A stretch of 64,000 bases of DNA from Drosophila pseudoobscura (lineage: Eukaryota; Arthropoda; Insecta; Diptera; Drosophilidae). The translations under genes were made by a program, and so were the position numbers. Shown piece by piece: positions 22,620-35,084 of the stretch. The stretch covers positions 5,456,001 through 5,520,000 of the forward strand of contig NC_046680.1 of NCBI RefSeq assembly GCF_009870125.1, given 5' to 3'. Every line of letters starts with the position of its first letter. Position 1 is the stretch's first letter. The notes below the pieces were generated by a model. The model was not told where the DNA came from. It searched no databases and saw only the letters and a program-made list of their open reading frames with translations.

Positions 22620-25600
22620 ATGTACGGAATGACTCAACCAACAGTAAACGTAAGTTTCAAACCGGCATGTAAATTCGTTATGAAGTTAATTTGGCTATAG
22701 ACCAACTCCATCATTGGATGAGGGATTAGAAAAATTAACAAATACTTAAAAACTGCTTTTGTTTTAGAATCAACGCTTTCGAGTTCGTGATATTGATAAC
22801 GAGCAAATCATGTCCACTTTTGGAAACATAGGACACCTACTAAACATAGCTGTCGAACGATTTATAACAATAGGAGAAATAATTGCAGAGGAGAACATCG
22901 ATATAAAGGGGGACATGTACGAGGCTGCTAAAGAAGCAAGAGACGCAGGTACGTTTACGTCAATTACCTTTATAAGCCTTTTAGTGTGAATGAATTGGCC
23001 AATAGGCCTGCCTGTCACTAATATGAGTGGTAAAAAAGTTAACACAATTGATTTTATTCTACAGGAAAATCTATTGAGCGGCTATGTGAAATATCACCGT
23101 TAAGTGGTATGGAGCTTCGGCATAATATTGAGCCATTGAAGGACTATGGTGCAATAATCTTAGCTGCCAGGTCTCTGCTCTCCTCGGTTACGAGAATACT
23201 GCTTTTAGTTGACATAATAGTTGTGAAAAAATTATTAACTGCTAAGAAACGAGCATCGGAGAGCCTGGAGAAGCTGGAGTCAGTCATGAACTTCACTGAA
23301 TTTGTGCGTGCGTTTTCTGTCTTTGGCACAGAAATGATTGAATTAGCATACCTCACTGGCCACCATCGTAACTCCGTTAAAGAGGAGAGGCGGCGAGCTC
23401 AAATGTTTTCTGCCCGTCAAATTCTGGAAAAGTCAATCGCAATTTTACTAACTTCATCGAAAAATAGCTTGATACACAGTGACTGTGTTATAGTAAAGGA
23501 GAACCGGGATACTGTGTTCTGCCAGATAAGAAGAGCAATGGACTTGATACACTTTGTCGTAAAGGATAGCATATTCGATTCGGCAAAGCATATGCCCTAC
23601 GACAAGCAAGCAAGTAACCCACATTATGAGAATGAGAGCATATACACGACAATAAAGCGTATTATAAATCTGATAAAGAGATACAAATTCCAAATGAGTT
23701 ACTACGACAGCAATACTGAGGGAAATAATAATTCCGATTCATACTTTAATTTCCTTGACGATGATCTTTGGAAGTCAGAAAAGAACCTAGCCCCATCCGG
23801 TGGTGGTGGTGTTGGTGGTGGTGGTGGCGGTCGTATCATCAATAACACCAACTTTAGAAAGCATTTAAATTCTGAAAGCATGGACATGCGCGAAGAGCTT
23901 ACACTGGCGTTTGAGAAGTTGTTTGAGAAAGCTCATGACTTCACAGACTCCCCGTATATAAGTCACAATCATCGAAAGAACATTTTAACCTACTGCGATA
24001 ACTGCAAGCTGGAGTTTGACATGTATCTTAACGCCATAATGAAAGACCAGCATGAAAATGTTGGAGTTCAGGTGAAAGGTGGTCGGGAGCCGGAGCTCGG
24101 AATGCTGAGGAGCTTAGAGGAGCTGTGCAAGCAGCTCGTCATTTCTGTATCGAGCCAGATTGAGGATTTCAATGAATCCCTGAAGATCTGCTCAAAGCTG
24201 GTCAAATCTTTCCATGTTCTAGCAACGGCGTACGACATCGATAATCTAAACCAACGTTCTACTAAGTTCCATGACTGCTGCGATCACATATTTGACATTT
24301 GCAAGCTTTTGCAGCATATTGCACCTACAGAAAGACTGCAGGTTCAAGCTAAATGCTTAGCTATAAATTTAAGAATCTATGGGCCGCAGGTGTTCATTGC
24401 CGCCAAAATTCTTTGGAAATATTCAAACAGCAGTGCGGCAAATGAAAATTTTGAATCATTCTCAGACATGTGGAAGTGGCTGACCAATGAGATATCAATG
24501 ATCGCAAAGAAGATACTTGTATCAATTAATCCAACTAAGAGTGAAAGAGAAACTGAAACTGAGGTATTTTGGAATATATTTAGTAATTAGATTGAAACTT
24601 GTTCATATACATATGTGCATGTACATATGTACCTCTATTCCTTTCCTAGAAATGTGAAGCGACAGATAAACTATCAAAGTCCGGTGTACCTGCAACAGAT
24701 GATGGCGAAATGGTCGAGTTTTCGGGCCTTGAAGGCAAAAATAATGGAGATCTAAGCACATATCAATCAAAATGGGGTGATGACTTGTCAGACGACAACG
24801 ACATATTAAAGAGAGCTAAAAACATGTCAGCAATGGCTTTCCTCATGTATCAATTTACGAAAGGAAATGGTTCTTTAAGAACAACTCAGGATTTATTTAC
24901 TCAAGCCGAATATTTTGCTGAAGAAGCCAATCGACTTTATAAAGTCCTACGTCACTTTTCATACCAGGTAGATGCATACAACTGCCTTGAACCGATGAAG
25001 CAGGAAACCGTTTACATTCCTTTTTGAACTTTCAGGTTCCCGCAAGTGACAACAAGAAGGATCTTCTTAACATTTTAGATAGAGTGCCGACTTTTGTCCA
25101 AGCACTACAATTTACAGTCAAAGATCACACTGTTGGTAAAGCAGCCACTTTTGTGAAGGTCGATCATGTCATCAGAGAAACGAAAAACCTTATGAACGTT
25201 ATTAATAAAGTAGTATCCAAGTGCTTTGAGTGCGCAAATAAGGTAACATAAACTAAGAAAATCCCGTAATACCAACTATTTTCAGTTAAGTAAAAAAACT
25301 CTAAATGAAGTATAAAATTTAAAAATATTAGGGTCATATTTAGCTGTGATACCAGTTACAGGTATGATTTTACTATTATTTTTTTAAAGGGTAATAACGA
25401 GTTTTCATATGGTGCTTTTTATTGAATTCCTATTGAAAACGTTATTCGATGTAAGTCAAAGATTTAGTCAAATACTTGTAGCTTTCCCTGTAATATAAAA
25501 AATGCTAAATATTTACCACCAATTTTTCTCAAAGGCAACAGTACAAAACACCCAAGGCTAGAAAGATTGCATTTTAGGTTAATTTGTATTCGAATTTAGT

Positions 25601-26051
25601 AGAAGGACATTACTCCAGTACGACTGTACAGCATCATTTTTAATGTTTCAATATCGTTGTATCAACGATTTACCAGCTAATGAAACCTTAGCTTCAGGAT
25701 GGTAATGGGAAAAAAATGGTTCGTTAAACGTTACCGCCTACAAGATGATAGTCTCTGAGATAATTTCTGAATATTTCGAATCATTGACTCTACCGGTACG
25801 TTCTTAAGCCAATATTGATCCGATGTATCGCCAAGTTTTATAAGTTTTTAGTTAAGCGGCTAGCAATGTATTAATTTTAAATTCAAATGTAATATGTTTT
25901 CTAAATATTTTGACTCTTTTTTCCGCAGTACAAACTAAATTTAACTGGAATAACTGGCGGACTTACATCCGGGGCTGTGGGCGGTGAGAATCTGGCTGGT
26001 GGAATGTGTGACTCCAAAGGAACGATTAGTAGCAGCGAGGGGAGCATATGA
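22620..26051 (+). CDS. alpha-Catr: Alpha-catulin (alpha-catenin related)
   Basis: Vinculin/alpha-catenin-family cytoskeletal scaffold. Six exons: 22620-22649, 22768-22948, 23065-24563, 24650-24967, 25036-25242 and 25929-26051, giving 785 residues. The vinculin-type helical core begins at VERFITIGEIIAEENIDIKG and includes LSGMELRHNIEPLKDYGAII and AARSLLSSVTRILLLVD. It continues with KRAKN after exon 4 (LKRAKNMSAMAFLMYQFTKG). The C-terminal block is FVKVDHVIRETKNLMNVINK. A Gly-rich linker (GGGGVGGGGGGR, from GGT repeats at about 23800) lies mid-protein and is likely to vary in length. The last exon reads YKLNLTGITGGLTSGAVGGE and ends ISSSEGSI; a possible donor within it (GCGGTGAGA) could give other C-termini. 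The intron before it is 686 bp. Confidence 0.9.
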
Positions 26052-26589
26052 CAGTACGGGATGGCTCGCAGAGCCAAAGGAGATGCCAGAAGGACGAGAG
26101 TATCATTTTTACTGTTCTGAGCCAGAACAGCTTATTATACGTATTATAGTGTACACTGTTAAGTATTCTTAAATCATACAATTTTGTGTATTCGTTGGAA
26201 ATGCTGCTAGCGTTGATTAATGTCAAACTTTTATTAAACATTCAAATTCAAATTAGTTACTTTAACAGCACCATCTTATAATGCATATTTTGTTTCACTG
26301 CATTTGGAAAATTAAGGCAATAAAAGTAAAGAAAAATGCGTATATGTATGTAAAAATATAAATTTGATTTTTATAGAGATTAGGAGGAAAGAAAAACTAA
26401 ATAGATACATATCTAGATCGAGCAATGCATAAAATGGATCGGCTCCATCTTCTGAGCTGATGATGCGGTCTTTTTAACTACTGACTGTATTTCAGTACCC
26501 TCATTGTAGTTTTGGTCAACATATTTTATTTATTGCACTTGGAAGAAACAGATAGTGAAAGAAAATGTTTCTAAAATACATAGTTTTCC

Positions 26590-27503
26590 TTATAGATCGG
26601 TTCGTAAAACACTTTGTTCATTTCTCACATTGAACTTAGGAAGATTAGAACTGTTGCAACAATTGGATTTGTCTGCATTGGAAACGTTAAACACTTTCAT
26701 TGTTACAGTTGAAGATTCCTTTAATTGATAATCCGTTTGGGCAGCAGCGTTCTTAGACTTAAGCAAGTTTTTGAACAACAACAGATCCACAGCGAACAAG
26801 GCGGCACACAAAAAGGAAAGCGCTCCAAGCGAATAGGCATATGTTAAAATCTGCTCAGGCAACTGTTCCACAGTAAAAAGTATGAGCAATCCTGCAATAG
26901 AATTTCGGTTTATTTATGCATTGCTATGAGCACTAAGATCTAATATAAGTACCCTCTATGGTGAAGAACAGACATCCAAAACATAAAAGAATAATTTCAC
27001 AAGTATCATAATTCGAATTTCGTTTAATTATCCTGGAAGGAAAAGGCGATTAGGCCTGACTATTTTTAAAAAAACTCTTGAGACTCTTGAGAGAAAAACA
27101 ATGGTGTATGCCATCAGGTGAGGGCTGAAATGAGGCAATACAGAGTTGGCATGGAATTAAATTACCTTGTAAGAAGCAACACCGACGAAATGAATGTGAA
27201 ACCAACGAAGGTTAGCGTACTGAAATCGTCGCCTTCCTTTGTCCCTGAAATGCTGTTTAGAAGCCTCCACTCCCTCGATTGCTTTTGGTTGCTGACATAA
27301 ACTCTCTCGGAATGTTTGTCGGACAGTCGTTTCACAATTAAAGCTACCACTATAGAAATCTGTGAGCAAATAATACAATTATGACCGCGTTAATTCGTTA
27401 GAAAAATTCTGTTTTTAAAAGATATATTTTATGGTTCATAAGAATTTGTAAAAACACTTGCAAGTTGCAGAATTTTTGTACATATACAAGCCGCTAGTCC
27501 CAT
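26590..27503 (-). CDS. Four-transmembrane protein, unassigned family
   Basis: Four exons (27458-27503, 27166-27349, 26953-27032, 26590-26891) join in phase to 203 residues. The helices fall as MGLAACICTKILQLAMVALIV (residues 1-21), FSTLTFVGFTFISSVLLLT, CEIILLCFGCLFFTIEGLL (running over the exon 3-4 junction) and AYSLGALSFLCAALFAVDLL. The short first and third loops, conserved small residues in helix 1 and a polar cytosolic tail of about 60 residues resemble insect MARVEL-like tetraspans such as the pasiflora septate-junction proteins. That likeness is in topology, not in a diagnostic motif. The gene is convergent with alpha-catulin. Confidence 0.72.
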
Positions 27504-28293
27504 GTTCGCCGTTCTCAACAGTCAACTCTTAACTGAAGTTGCAGCAGTGCAAGTGGAACCCGTGTTACTTTTCCCACATTTATGTCCATTGAGTGTGGGA
27601 CAAGTAACATGCGAGTAAGAAGTTGGTTAGCATTGTTGACTATATGTATGTATACATACATATATTTGAGAGGAAATATCTGAAATAATACTCATAGATA
27701 CGGTAAGAATGGTAAAAAAAATAAATAGAGAACTTGTTTTCATCATTCGGCTGTCCAATCGTAAAGATTTTTGGGGATCTAACCATGTCAAAACCAATGG
27801 ATCTCTACTCTAGTTTTTATAGAAAAACGGACATTTGCACGAATACAATATATGTACTTACCCTTGTATTCTCTGGGTACGAACATGAACAAGTATTGGC
27901 CTCTGTAGCTAAGATTGTTTTATGCTCTACTGTTATCAGTGAAATATTAGCAATCAGTAAAATATATAAAAACTGACGTTTGATTATTTATACCGAATGG
28001 TAAATACACTTCGAAAATGTATTGCTCGTTCCTTCCATCTTTCTTTTATAGAAGATGTTTTGGTTTTGAATATTATAATAATCTAATAATAGGTATATAA
28101 CAATTAAATTATAATTTTGTATTGATCAAGATGGATCATAAATATAACGTACCCCACCTTCTTAAGGGTATGAAAATAAAGGAAGACATACAGCTCTTGA
28201 TTCGATTTCAGTTTCGTTAAATCAATCAGAGTGTAAAGAGCGAGCTCGGCGTATCGCCCGTAGAAACAATTAATCGGAGCTATCTGTAATATA
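27504..28293. other. Intergenic between the four-TM gene and Fmo-1
   Basis: Divergent promoters are expected here. The 80-codon frame at 27734-27976 matches nothing I know. No RNA gene or repeat recognised. Confidence 0.45.
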
Positions 28294-29854
28294 ATGAGCT
28301 TATGTATAATTGGTGCTGGTACTGCGGGGCTTTGCTGTGCCCGCCACTCGCAATTGCATGGATTTCAAATAACCGTTTTTGAACTTTCTGAACGAATCGG
28401 TGGAACATGGGTGTACAATGAGGCAACAAAGGTCAAAAATGGTATTGATGTTCATTCTTCTATGTATGAGAATTTGCGGTAAGATTACAACATGTAATCC
28501 AATCATTAATTTAATGTGTGTTATGTAGTTCTATTGATCGCATAACTACAGAGATCAAAAAGATAATATGTAAACATTTACATCTTATTGTACAGAACCA
28601 ATTTGCCAAAAGAAGTTATGGGGTTTCCGGACTTTGAAATACCCGAAAACGACGTTTCTTATGTAAGATCAGATGAAATTTGTGATTTTTTAAATCAGTA
28701 TGCGGATCACTTTAAGTTGAAACAGTATATCAAATTTAATAGCTATGTTATTCGAGTTCTCCAGAAGAATAAAAAGTGGCAAGTAAGTTTTATTCGAACA
28801 AATTACTGTTACTCGTTACTGTTTACTATAAACCATTTTCTTTTAGGTTCTTGTCAAAGATCTGCTTACTAACCAAATAGAATTCCAATATTTCGATAAG
28901 ATCATGGTAGCAAACGGTCATTACCATACTCCAAACTATATTCGTATTCCGAACATGAATCGTTTTCAGGGCGACTATTTGCACAGTCACGACTACAGAA
29001 CTAGTGGTATCTTCAAAGGCAAGTTACAACTATATATACATATATACTGAAAAAAATCATAGAAAACTATTTACTTATATGTAGGTAAAACTGTACTAGT
29101 TATTGGCGCTGGCCCAAGTGGTATGGATCTATCCAATATAATATCGAGATCTGCTGCGAGAGTCTCTCTAAGTCACCATTTAAGCGACATTGAAAATACG
29201 AAATTTTATGATAACGTTTATCAGAAACCGGATGTGAGAGAGCTTGACGAGAAGGGAGCATTTTTTGTGGATGGATCATACGAAGAATTTGATACCATAT
29301 TTTTTTGCACTGGGTACAAATATGCTTTCCCTTTTCTGACAGTAAATTCTGGTATATATGTTGAGGAAAACTATGTTCAAGGTCTCTATAAGCACTGTAT
29401 AAATATAAGAAACCCTACAATGGCATTAATTGGGCTGCCATTCTACGTTTGTGCCGCACAAATGATGGATATCCAAGCCCGATTTATTTTGAGCTACTAT
29501 AATGGCTCAAATCAATTGCCGTCCAGAGAGGATATGCTAAAGGATACACAAACGAGGATGTCGAAGCTTTGGGAAGAAGGGTACAGGAAACGCCATGCAC
29601 ATATGCTGGGACCTAAACAGGTATATAATAATATCTTTGAACTTGATTATTATAAATTAATATTTACTTAAATTTTCTGCTTTTAGATTCAATATTTCAC
29701 AGACTTGGCAGAAACCGCTGGAGTGAAGAATATCAAGCCTGTCATGACAAAGTTACATAATGAGAGCAGCAAATGCTTCAACGATAACTTGCTCCATTTC
29801 CGCGAAGACAACTTTGCGATTCTCGATGATGAAACGTTTGTCAAATTAAATTAG
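28294..29854 (+). CDS. Fmo-1: Flavin-containing monooxygenase 1
   Basis: NADPH-dependent FMO oxidising soft nucleophiles (N, S) in xenobiotics. Five exons: 28294-28478, 28596-28782, 28847-29018, 29085-29620 and 29687-29854, giving 415 residues, normal for insect FMOs. The FAD site is GAGTAGLCCARH (family GxGxxG) near residue 7. ERIGGTWVYN follows. The NADPH site is VIGAGPSGMD at the start of exon 4. The FATGY-like motif is FFCTGYKYAFPF. The exon 3-4 intron (29019-29084) needs a GC donor (AAAG-GCAAGT) to keep FKG-KTVLVIGAG in frame. The other four exons have GT-AG borders. I chose Fmo-1 over Fmo-2 from neighbourhood (alpha-catulin, THOC5 and Stoml2 orthologues), so the paralogue call is less sure than the family. 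Confidence 0.88.
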
Positions 29855-31100
29855 TGCAATGTTCTTAAAACAATAAAGTGAACGCGTGAATGGGCATTAT
29901 TTCTGCTGATTATTATTATCTAAAACAAATTAAATGAAACCTGACAGATGTGAATATATAACAGCTTTGTTCATTTAATATGATTTTATTTTATTTTCAA
30001 TATCGAAATGTACAGGTTTTTAAGTTTCAAATTTAGACAGCACAAACATCGATCGCATCGATAGTGACACTAGACACTAACCACAGTACACATGTACAAT
30101 GTACATAGATGTGCCGCCAGAGAAAAAAAACCAGATTTCCATTCTTGTACTAAGAAAACGCATACAGCCAGGTTAAAATTAGTGAGAATATGCACGCAAA
30201 ACGCTATGAATGCAGAATCTTGTTACTTACTCTCTGCTTTAACGCTATCTCAACGAAATTTTGCTTTCTCGTAACCGAGATATTTTTATACAGACCTGAA
30301 TAGGTGAAAAAAATTTCAATCTAATAAAAATTATTATTAACGTTTCAAAGCAGCCTGGAAAACTGATTTTTAATCTTATTTAGAGAAAATAGAGTATGTA
30401 GGCTATATATAGGGTACAAATTAGAGGTCTGAATAGCAAGAAACCGGCATTCAATAGAATTCGAGTAAATGAGTGCGATGACACAACATTCAAACGACTT
30501 GTCACGAATTAAATGAGTAGAGTGAGGGGCTGTTTCCAAATTCCAAATATATATTCAAAACATTCGAGTTTCCAGCTTATATAAATTTCAAAATTTTTAT
30601 ATATGTAAATTGAAATTTAAAATAGCCAGATCTAGCTATAAGATATTCTATTGGATTTCTATTGGAATAGAGAATTGAATAAAGCCATGCAGATCTCTAG
30701 TAAAAGTGTTCATACTGCGGTTGACGAGCAACAAGTGTTCAAAGGCTCACTTACTTTTCATGCTTGTATTTGTATGTTGGTCTTTTTCGTCAAAACCTTA
30801 TTTTAGACTCAATCAAATAAAAATCAAATAAAATGTATTTATTAATCGGAAAAAATTATGTATTCAGGGCTCAGGGTCCAAGCTAGCTATTAATATTAAA
30901 CTTTAATATTAAAATCAAGGTTTGCGCACAAGCTCCTTCTCGGAAGGATTAACTTTCCGATTCCGTCTAGACCAACCCGAGTTTTTTGGCCTATCCGTAG
31001 GTGAAATTATGCCCAGCATGAACCTTTGCCATAAATATAACTCCTTTTATCATACTTTATCCCCTGAACTATAGACCTTAATATTTACAATCACCCAAAC
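29855..31100. other. Intergenic, AT-rich
   Basis: Fmo-1 3' UTR occupies the first part, with an AATAAAG-type signal near 29870. Beyond it I find only A/T-rich sequence, no gene and no recognisable element until the palindrome at 31.1 kb. Confidence 0.45.
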
Positions 31101-31142
31101 CACTAACCATACAGTATATATATATATACTGTATGGTTAGTG
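31101..31142. repeat. Perfect 42-bp palindrome
   Basis: The half-site CACTAACCATACAGTATA is followed by a TATATA centre and the exact reverse complement, with no mismatch over 42 bp. Related half-sites occur near 16795 and, less well, near 21747. It sits at the edge of dispersed repeat copy C. Confidence 0.9.
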
Positions 31143-31890
31143 CCCAAACTTAGCAAATGTTAGTGGGTTAAGTGGGATAAATTCGCTTTTTTCATTGGTA
31201 TACTTCTTAGTATACTTCTTATACTGCTGCTCTCGCAACGAAAAGAAAGTTCGTAATTTCGAATATTATATCAATTTCATCTATTAAATTTAATTTTCGA
31301 AGGGTATGTAAGCTACCGTACGCAGGTTTTATAAATTTTCGCTTTCAAATCGTACTTCCATATGTGCATCATTTATTTCAACATTTCCATTTAAATCCTT
31401 TTCTTTCATTCACTTTCATTCACAAGTGCTCAAGTTTGGTGGGACTTGCTCTCTTTTTTTTGGGATTTACTTTCCATTTTGTGATGATACCCACTCTTCG
31501 TAGAGAGATTTTTCCTCGACACAATGTCTCTTTTCAGCTCAACAATGTCCCTACTTTTCATACTCACTTACGTTTTCTTACGTCTAATGTTGCCAAGCAG
31601 TACCCTGGGAAATTGGATATTATAGAATTGAGAAAATATTTGTCATTTCAAGGACCAATAAATGAAGAAACTAGTCAGTCTCTGTTTTAAAACTATTTCA
31701 ACGATATTTTGCAGCTTCTTGTCTTCTTAGAGGTATTGTATCGGTACGGGATCGAGATATATACAGTACACTATATGCATGAATATGTCTAAAACATATC
31801 AAACTGAGAAAAGGTCTTTATTAATTACGTTTTAAAACTGCATGCATTATTCAACGGAATATCAAAATTGAGCAATAGGAACGATTTTTA
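31143..31890 (-). repeat. Dispersed repeat, copy C (degenerate)
   Basis: 31150-31195 (GGGTTAAGTGGGATAAATTCG, then a TTTTTTCAT track) matches 14-45 of copy A in the same orientation. 31750-31840 matches the reverse complement of 21190-21310 of copy B (ATCGAGATATATA, ATGAATATGTCTAAAACAT, TTATTAATTACGTT). 31855-31880 (CGGAATATCAAAA) matches the copy A tail. The middle (31215-31700), with a 108-codon plus-strand frame, has no counterpart in the other copies. The element ends where a DINE-like element begins. Confidence 0.6.
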
Positions 31891-32650
31891 TACCCGATAC
31901 TCAAAATGAGTATTGGGGTATATTAGATTTGTGGTAAAAGTGGATGTGTGTAACGTCCAGAAGGAATCGTTTCCGACCCCATAAAGTATATATATTCTTG
32001 ATCAGCATCAATAGCCGAGACGATTGAGCTTTGTCTGTCTGTCCGTCTGTCCGTCCGTCCGCCTAATGCTCAAAGACTATAAGAGCTAGAGCAACGATGT
32101 TTTGGATCCAGACTTCAGTGATATGTCACTGCTCCAAAAATATTTCAAAACTTCTTCCCGCCCACTTCCGACCCCACAAAGGGCGAAAATCTGTGGAATC
32201 CACAATTTCGACGATACGAGAAAACTAAAAATGCAGAATCGTCGAATATGACTTTATCTTACAGACTGCAAAATCTGAACCAGAGCCAGAATCAAGAAAA
32301 CAATTTCACTCTTTCTCGCTCTGTCTCTCTCTCTAACACACAGGTTTCATTGGCGGTTTTGCCAATTGAAAAATATGAGTTCAAGGATCTCAGAACCTAT
32401 AAGAGCCAGAGCAACCAAATTTGGTATCCACACTCCTGTGATATCGGACCTTGACCATTTTGTGTCAAAATTTCGCCAAACCCCCTTCCGCACCCGCAAA
32501 GGACGAAAATCTGAGGCATCAACAAATCTCAGAGACTATTAAGGCTAGTAACCAAATTTGGTACACACACACAAATTTGGAGAGCCATACTGACTTAGTA
32601 TCGGGTATAAGTGTAGAGTTGCGGTGTCCGCAGCAACAGGACAAAGTACA
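31890..32650 (-). mobile_element. DINE-1/INE-1-like Helitron relic, minus orientation
   Basis: Starts TATACCCGATACTCAAAATG and ends at GAGTTGCGGTGTCCGCAGCA, the reverse of the ends seen at 10.5 and 45.4 kb. It contains the reversed AAGTATATATATTCTTGATC block, the GTCTGTCCGTCCGTCCGC track and two reversed GGGGGCGGA-type blocks. It is shorter than the 1.1-kb copies through an internal loss. The terminal hairpin partner is missing. No coding frame. Confidence 0.72.
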
Positions 32651-32745
32651 AAGCAAAATGTAAAATTTTAAAAAATTTTAAGTTTTTGTATTGTTTCAAT
32701 TTTTTTCATTTTATTGATTTCAAAACATAACATTTTTTTACCTCT

Positions 32746-32753
32746 TATCGATA
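32746..32753 (+). promoter_or_regulatory. DRE upstream of the AFG1 gene
   Basis: TATCGATA about 185 bp before the ATG. It is followed by AAAAATACCGCAAATATACTGAATTCAAG (32765-32793), which resembles the promoter-proximal edge of repeat copies A and B (GAATTCGTCGGTATATTT read in reverse). Confidence 0.5.
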
Positions 32754-32936
32754 AAATATATTTTAAAAATACCGCAAATATACTGAATTCAAGAAGTCCG
32801 AATGGTGTATTCGATACCATGCACCAACAAATTTCACGGCCAAAAATTCGCGGTCAACTAAATATAGCTTTATGTAATATGTTAAGATAACAAGAACACA
32901 ACAAATAGATACGAGCGCTAAGATCCTCCCCTCACA

Positions 32937-34519
32937 ATGTTTCGTCGTCAATTCGGAGATGTAATTCGCTGTACGCGACATAGAACGGTGTTGTTTAGGT
33001 CACACCAACTGGTGGCACAAACCCAAACCTGCCATGCGAGTCGATTGAGTCCTTTGCCGGAATATCAAGAGCGTGTCAGAGCGGGCAAATTGATGCCCGA
33101 CAATAAACAACTGGAGACCATGAAGGAACTAGATGCCCTGTACCACAGGATTCAAGGCTACAGACCGAGAACCCAAAGCGGGGGCAGCAGTGGCGGATTC
33201 TTCAGCTCCATCTTTGGGCGGAGAAGAACCGACGATGATGACGCGGCAGATGACTTAAACGCAGGCAGCCATGCCCCAATGGGCCTGTACCTCTATGGCA
33301 GTGTGGGGGTGGGGAAAACAACCTTAATGGACCTGTTCTACGACTGCTGCACTCAGGTGACTAATAGATTACACAATAAACAGAAACTTACAAGCAACTT
33401 ATAAGTTTACAGATCCCTCGTAAGCAACGTGTTCACTTTACTGCCTTCATGAACAGTGTGCATGGCCGCATTCACGAGGCAAAGGAGCGGCAAGGACCCG
33501 TCGATCGGGCATTCAATTCGGAGAAACCAGCTCCTTTTGATCCAACGAAACCCGTGGCAGACATCATAGCCCGCGAATCCTGGCTGATTTGCTTCGATGA
33601 GTTTCAGGTGACCGATATAGCCGACGCCATGGTCCTTAAGCGACTCTTTACACATCTCTTCAGAAAAGGCATTGTTATAATTGCCACCAGCAATCGGCAT
33701 CCCGAAGATCTGTATAAAAACGGATTGCAGCGGACCAACTTTCTCCCGTTCATAGCCCTGCTCCAAAGGCGCTGCCAGCTGGCCAAACTGGACTCCATCG
33801 ATTATCGACGCATTGCCCAGTCCGGCGACACCAACTACTTCGTCAAGGGCCAGAGCGATGCGGATGGCAGTATGAATCGGATGTTTAAGATACTTTGCGC
33901 CGAAGAGAACGACATCATTAGGCCGCGCACCATCACCCACTTTGGAAGAGATCTTACATTCGTTCGCACGTGTGGCCAGGTCTTGGACAGCAGTTTTGAA
34001 GAGCTCTGCAATCGCGTAAGTGCTCCTTAGCAACATATAATCTCGAAAAAATATTGATATTTTCGTGTCTGCTCACAAAGCCTCTGGCAGGTAGCGACTA
34101 CTTGCAGATATCTCAGTTTTTTCACACCGTCCTCATCAGAGATGTGCCCTCGCTGAACCTAAATATTAAGTCACAAATGCGGCGATTTATAACGCTGATA
34201 GATACGCTCTACGACAACCGAGTGCGCGTGGTAATATCAGCCGACTATCCGCTGGACAATCTATTCCAGGTCACCGATCCCGCTGACATTTCAGATACGG
34301 ATCGCATTCTAATGGACGACTTGAAAATCAAACATGGCACGGTGAGTCGATGGGCCTGACGCTAATGGTCGTTCCACTATAGCAGCTTCGTTGCAGCACG
34401 AATCGAAGTCCAGTGTGTTCACCGGGGAAGAGGAGCTGTTCGCCTTCGAGCGTACGATTTCCAGGCTCTACGAGATGCAGAAACGTGAATACTGGGAGCA
34501 GTGGGCAAAGCATCGCTGA
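32937..34519 (+). CDS. AFG1-type mitochondrial AAA ATPase (LACE1/AFG1L homologue)
   Basis: Mitochondrial ATPase implicated in respiratory-chain protein quality control. Four exons: 32937-33356, 33413-34015, 34081-34341 and 34397-34519, giving 468 residues. The basic N-terminus without acidic residues near the start fits a presequence. Walker A is [17 protein letters not shown]; Walker B is [17 protein letters not shown]; sensor region [20 protein letters not shown]-terminal family block IPxR-like [20 protein letters not shown] and [21 protein letters not shown] low-complexity insert ([20 protein letters not shown]) precedes Walker A. I believe the melanogaster orthologue is CG8520, next to Dera (CG8525) there as here. 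Confidence 0.93.
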
Positions 34520-34609
34520 TACCCCCAGACAGACCTCAAACCACAAAAGCAATAGTTTCATTAGTGCAAATAAATTAATCGTATACCTCGTGTCGGAGTA
34601 CACTAAAGT

Positions 34610-34681
34610 TTTCGTTGTAGTTTCACACTAGAAACACAAGCATAGAAATAGATATGGTTGACTTGTCAAAAGTATTAAAGC
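34610..34681 (+). repeat. Direct repeat flanking the ALDH relic, left copy
   Basis: Contains CACTAGAAACACAAGCATAG and TTGACTTGTCAAAAGTATTA. The matching copy at 35085-35158 has CACTAGAAAAACAAGCCTAG and TTGACTTGTCAAAAGTTTTA in the same order and orientation. The two are clearly related over about 55-70 bp but not identical. Confidence 0.75.
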
Positions 34682-34724
34682 AATTTAGAAACAAATTTAT
34701 TCGAGTCTTTATGTGCCAGCCGTG

Positions 34725-35020
34725 CTCAGCTGCATTGGCCAATGTTGAAGAAGAGGCCGAAATGGTCCGTCTCCACGGCGTAGTCCAGGTCCGAGTCAGA
34801 GAGGATAATGTTGGGGGACTTGCCGCCTGACTCCAGGGGAACCAAGCTTGAATATCCTCCTTATCGCCACCCTGAATTTCAGCAATTCTCTTGTGCCACT
34901 CATTGTTGATAAACAGTCCGTGTAGAGCACCTCCGGGGTTGTCTTGGGCTGAGGCAGAGCTGCGCGCCGCCGGTTCGGGACTTCGCAGCTTTGTTTTGTT
35001 CCGCAATTGTGATGGCAGTG
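34725..35020 (-). pseudogene. Aldehyde dehydrogenase pseudogene fragment
   Basis: Minus-strand pieces in more than one frame read [28 protein letters not shown], then [20 protein letters not shown] and [11 protein letters not shown]. These are blocks of the cytosolic/mitochondrial ALDH family in the correct order, down to just before the catalytic CAG. Large parts between the N-terminal block and GGKSPNIIL are gone and the frames do not join, so this is a dead, internally deleted copy. It lies between the direct repeats at 34610 and 35085. No polyA tract is visible; whether it was retroposed cannot be told. Confidence 0.78.
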
Positions 35021-35084
35021 CTTCGATAAATCACGCGACAACTGATCGCTGGTGGTGGCAGTTTCGCAGTGATCAGCTGTTCTA

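Noticed and set aside
23454-23693. Minus-strand frame across alpha-catulin
   Set aside because: Antisense of a large exon with clear vinculin-family helices.
31364-31690. 108-codon plus-strand frame
   Set aside because: Lies within a degenerate repeat copy, rich in Phe/His from T/C-rich sequence, without homology I can see.
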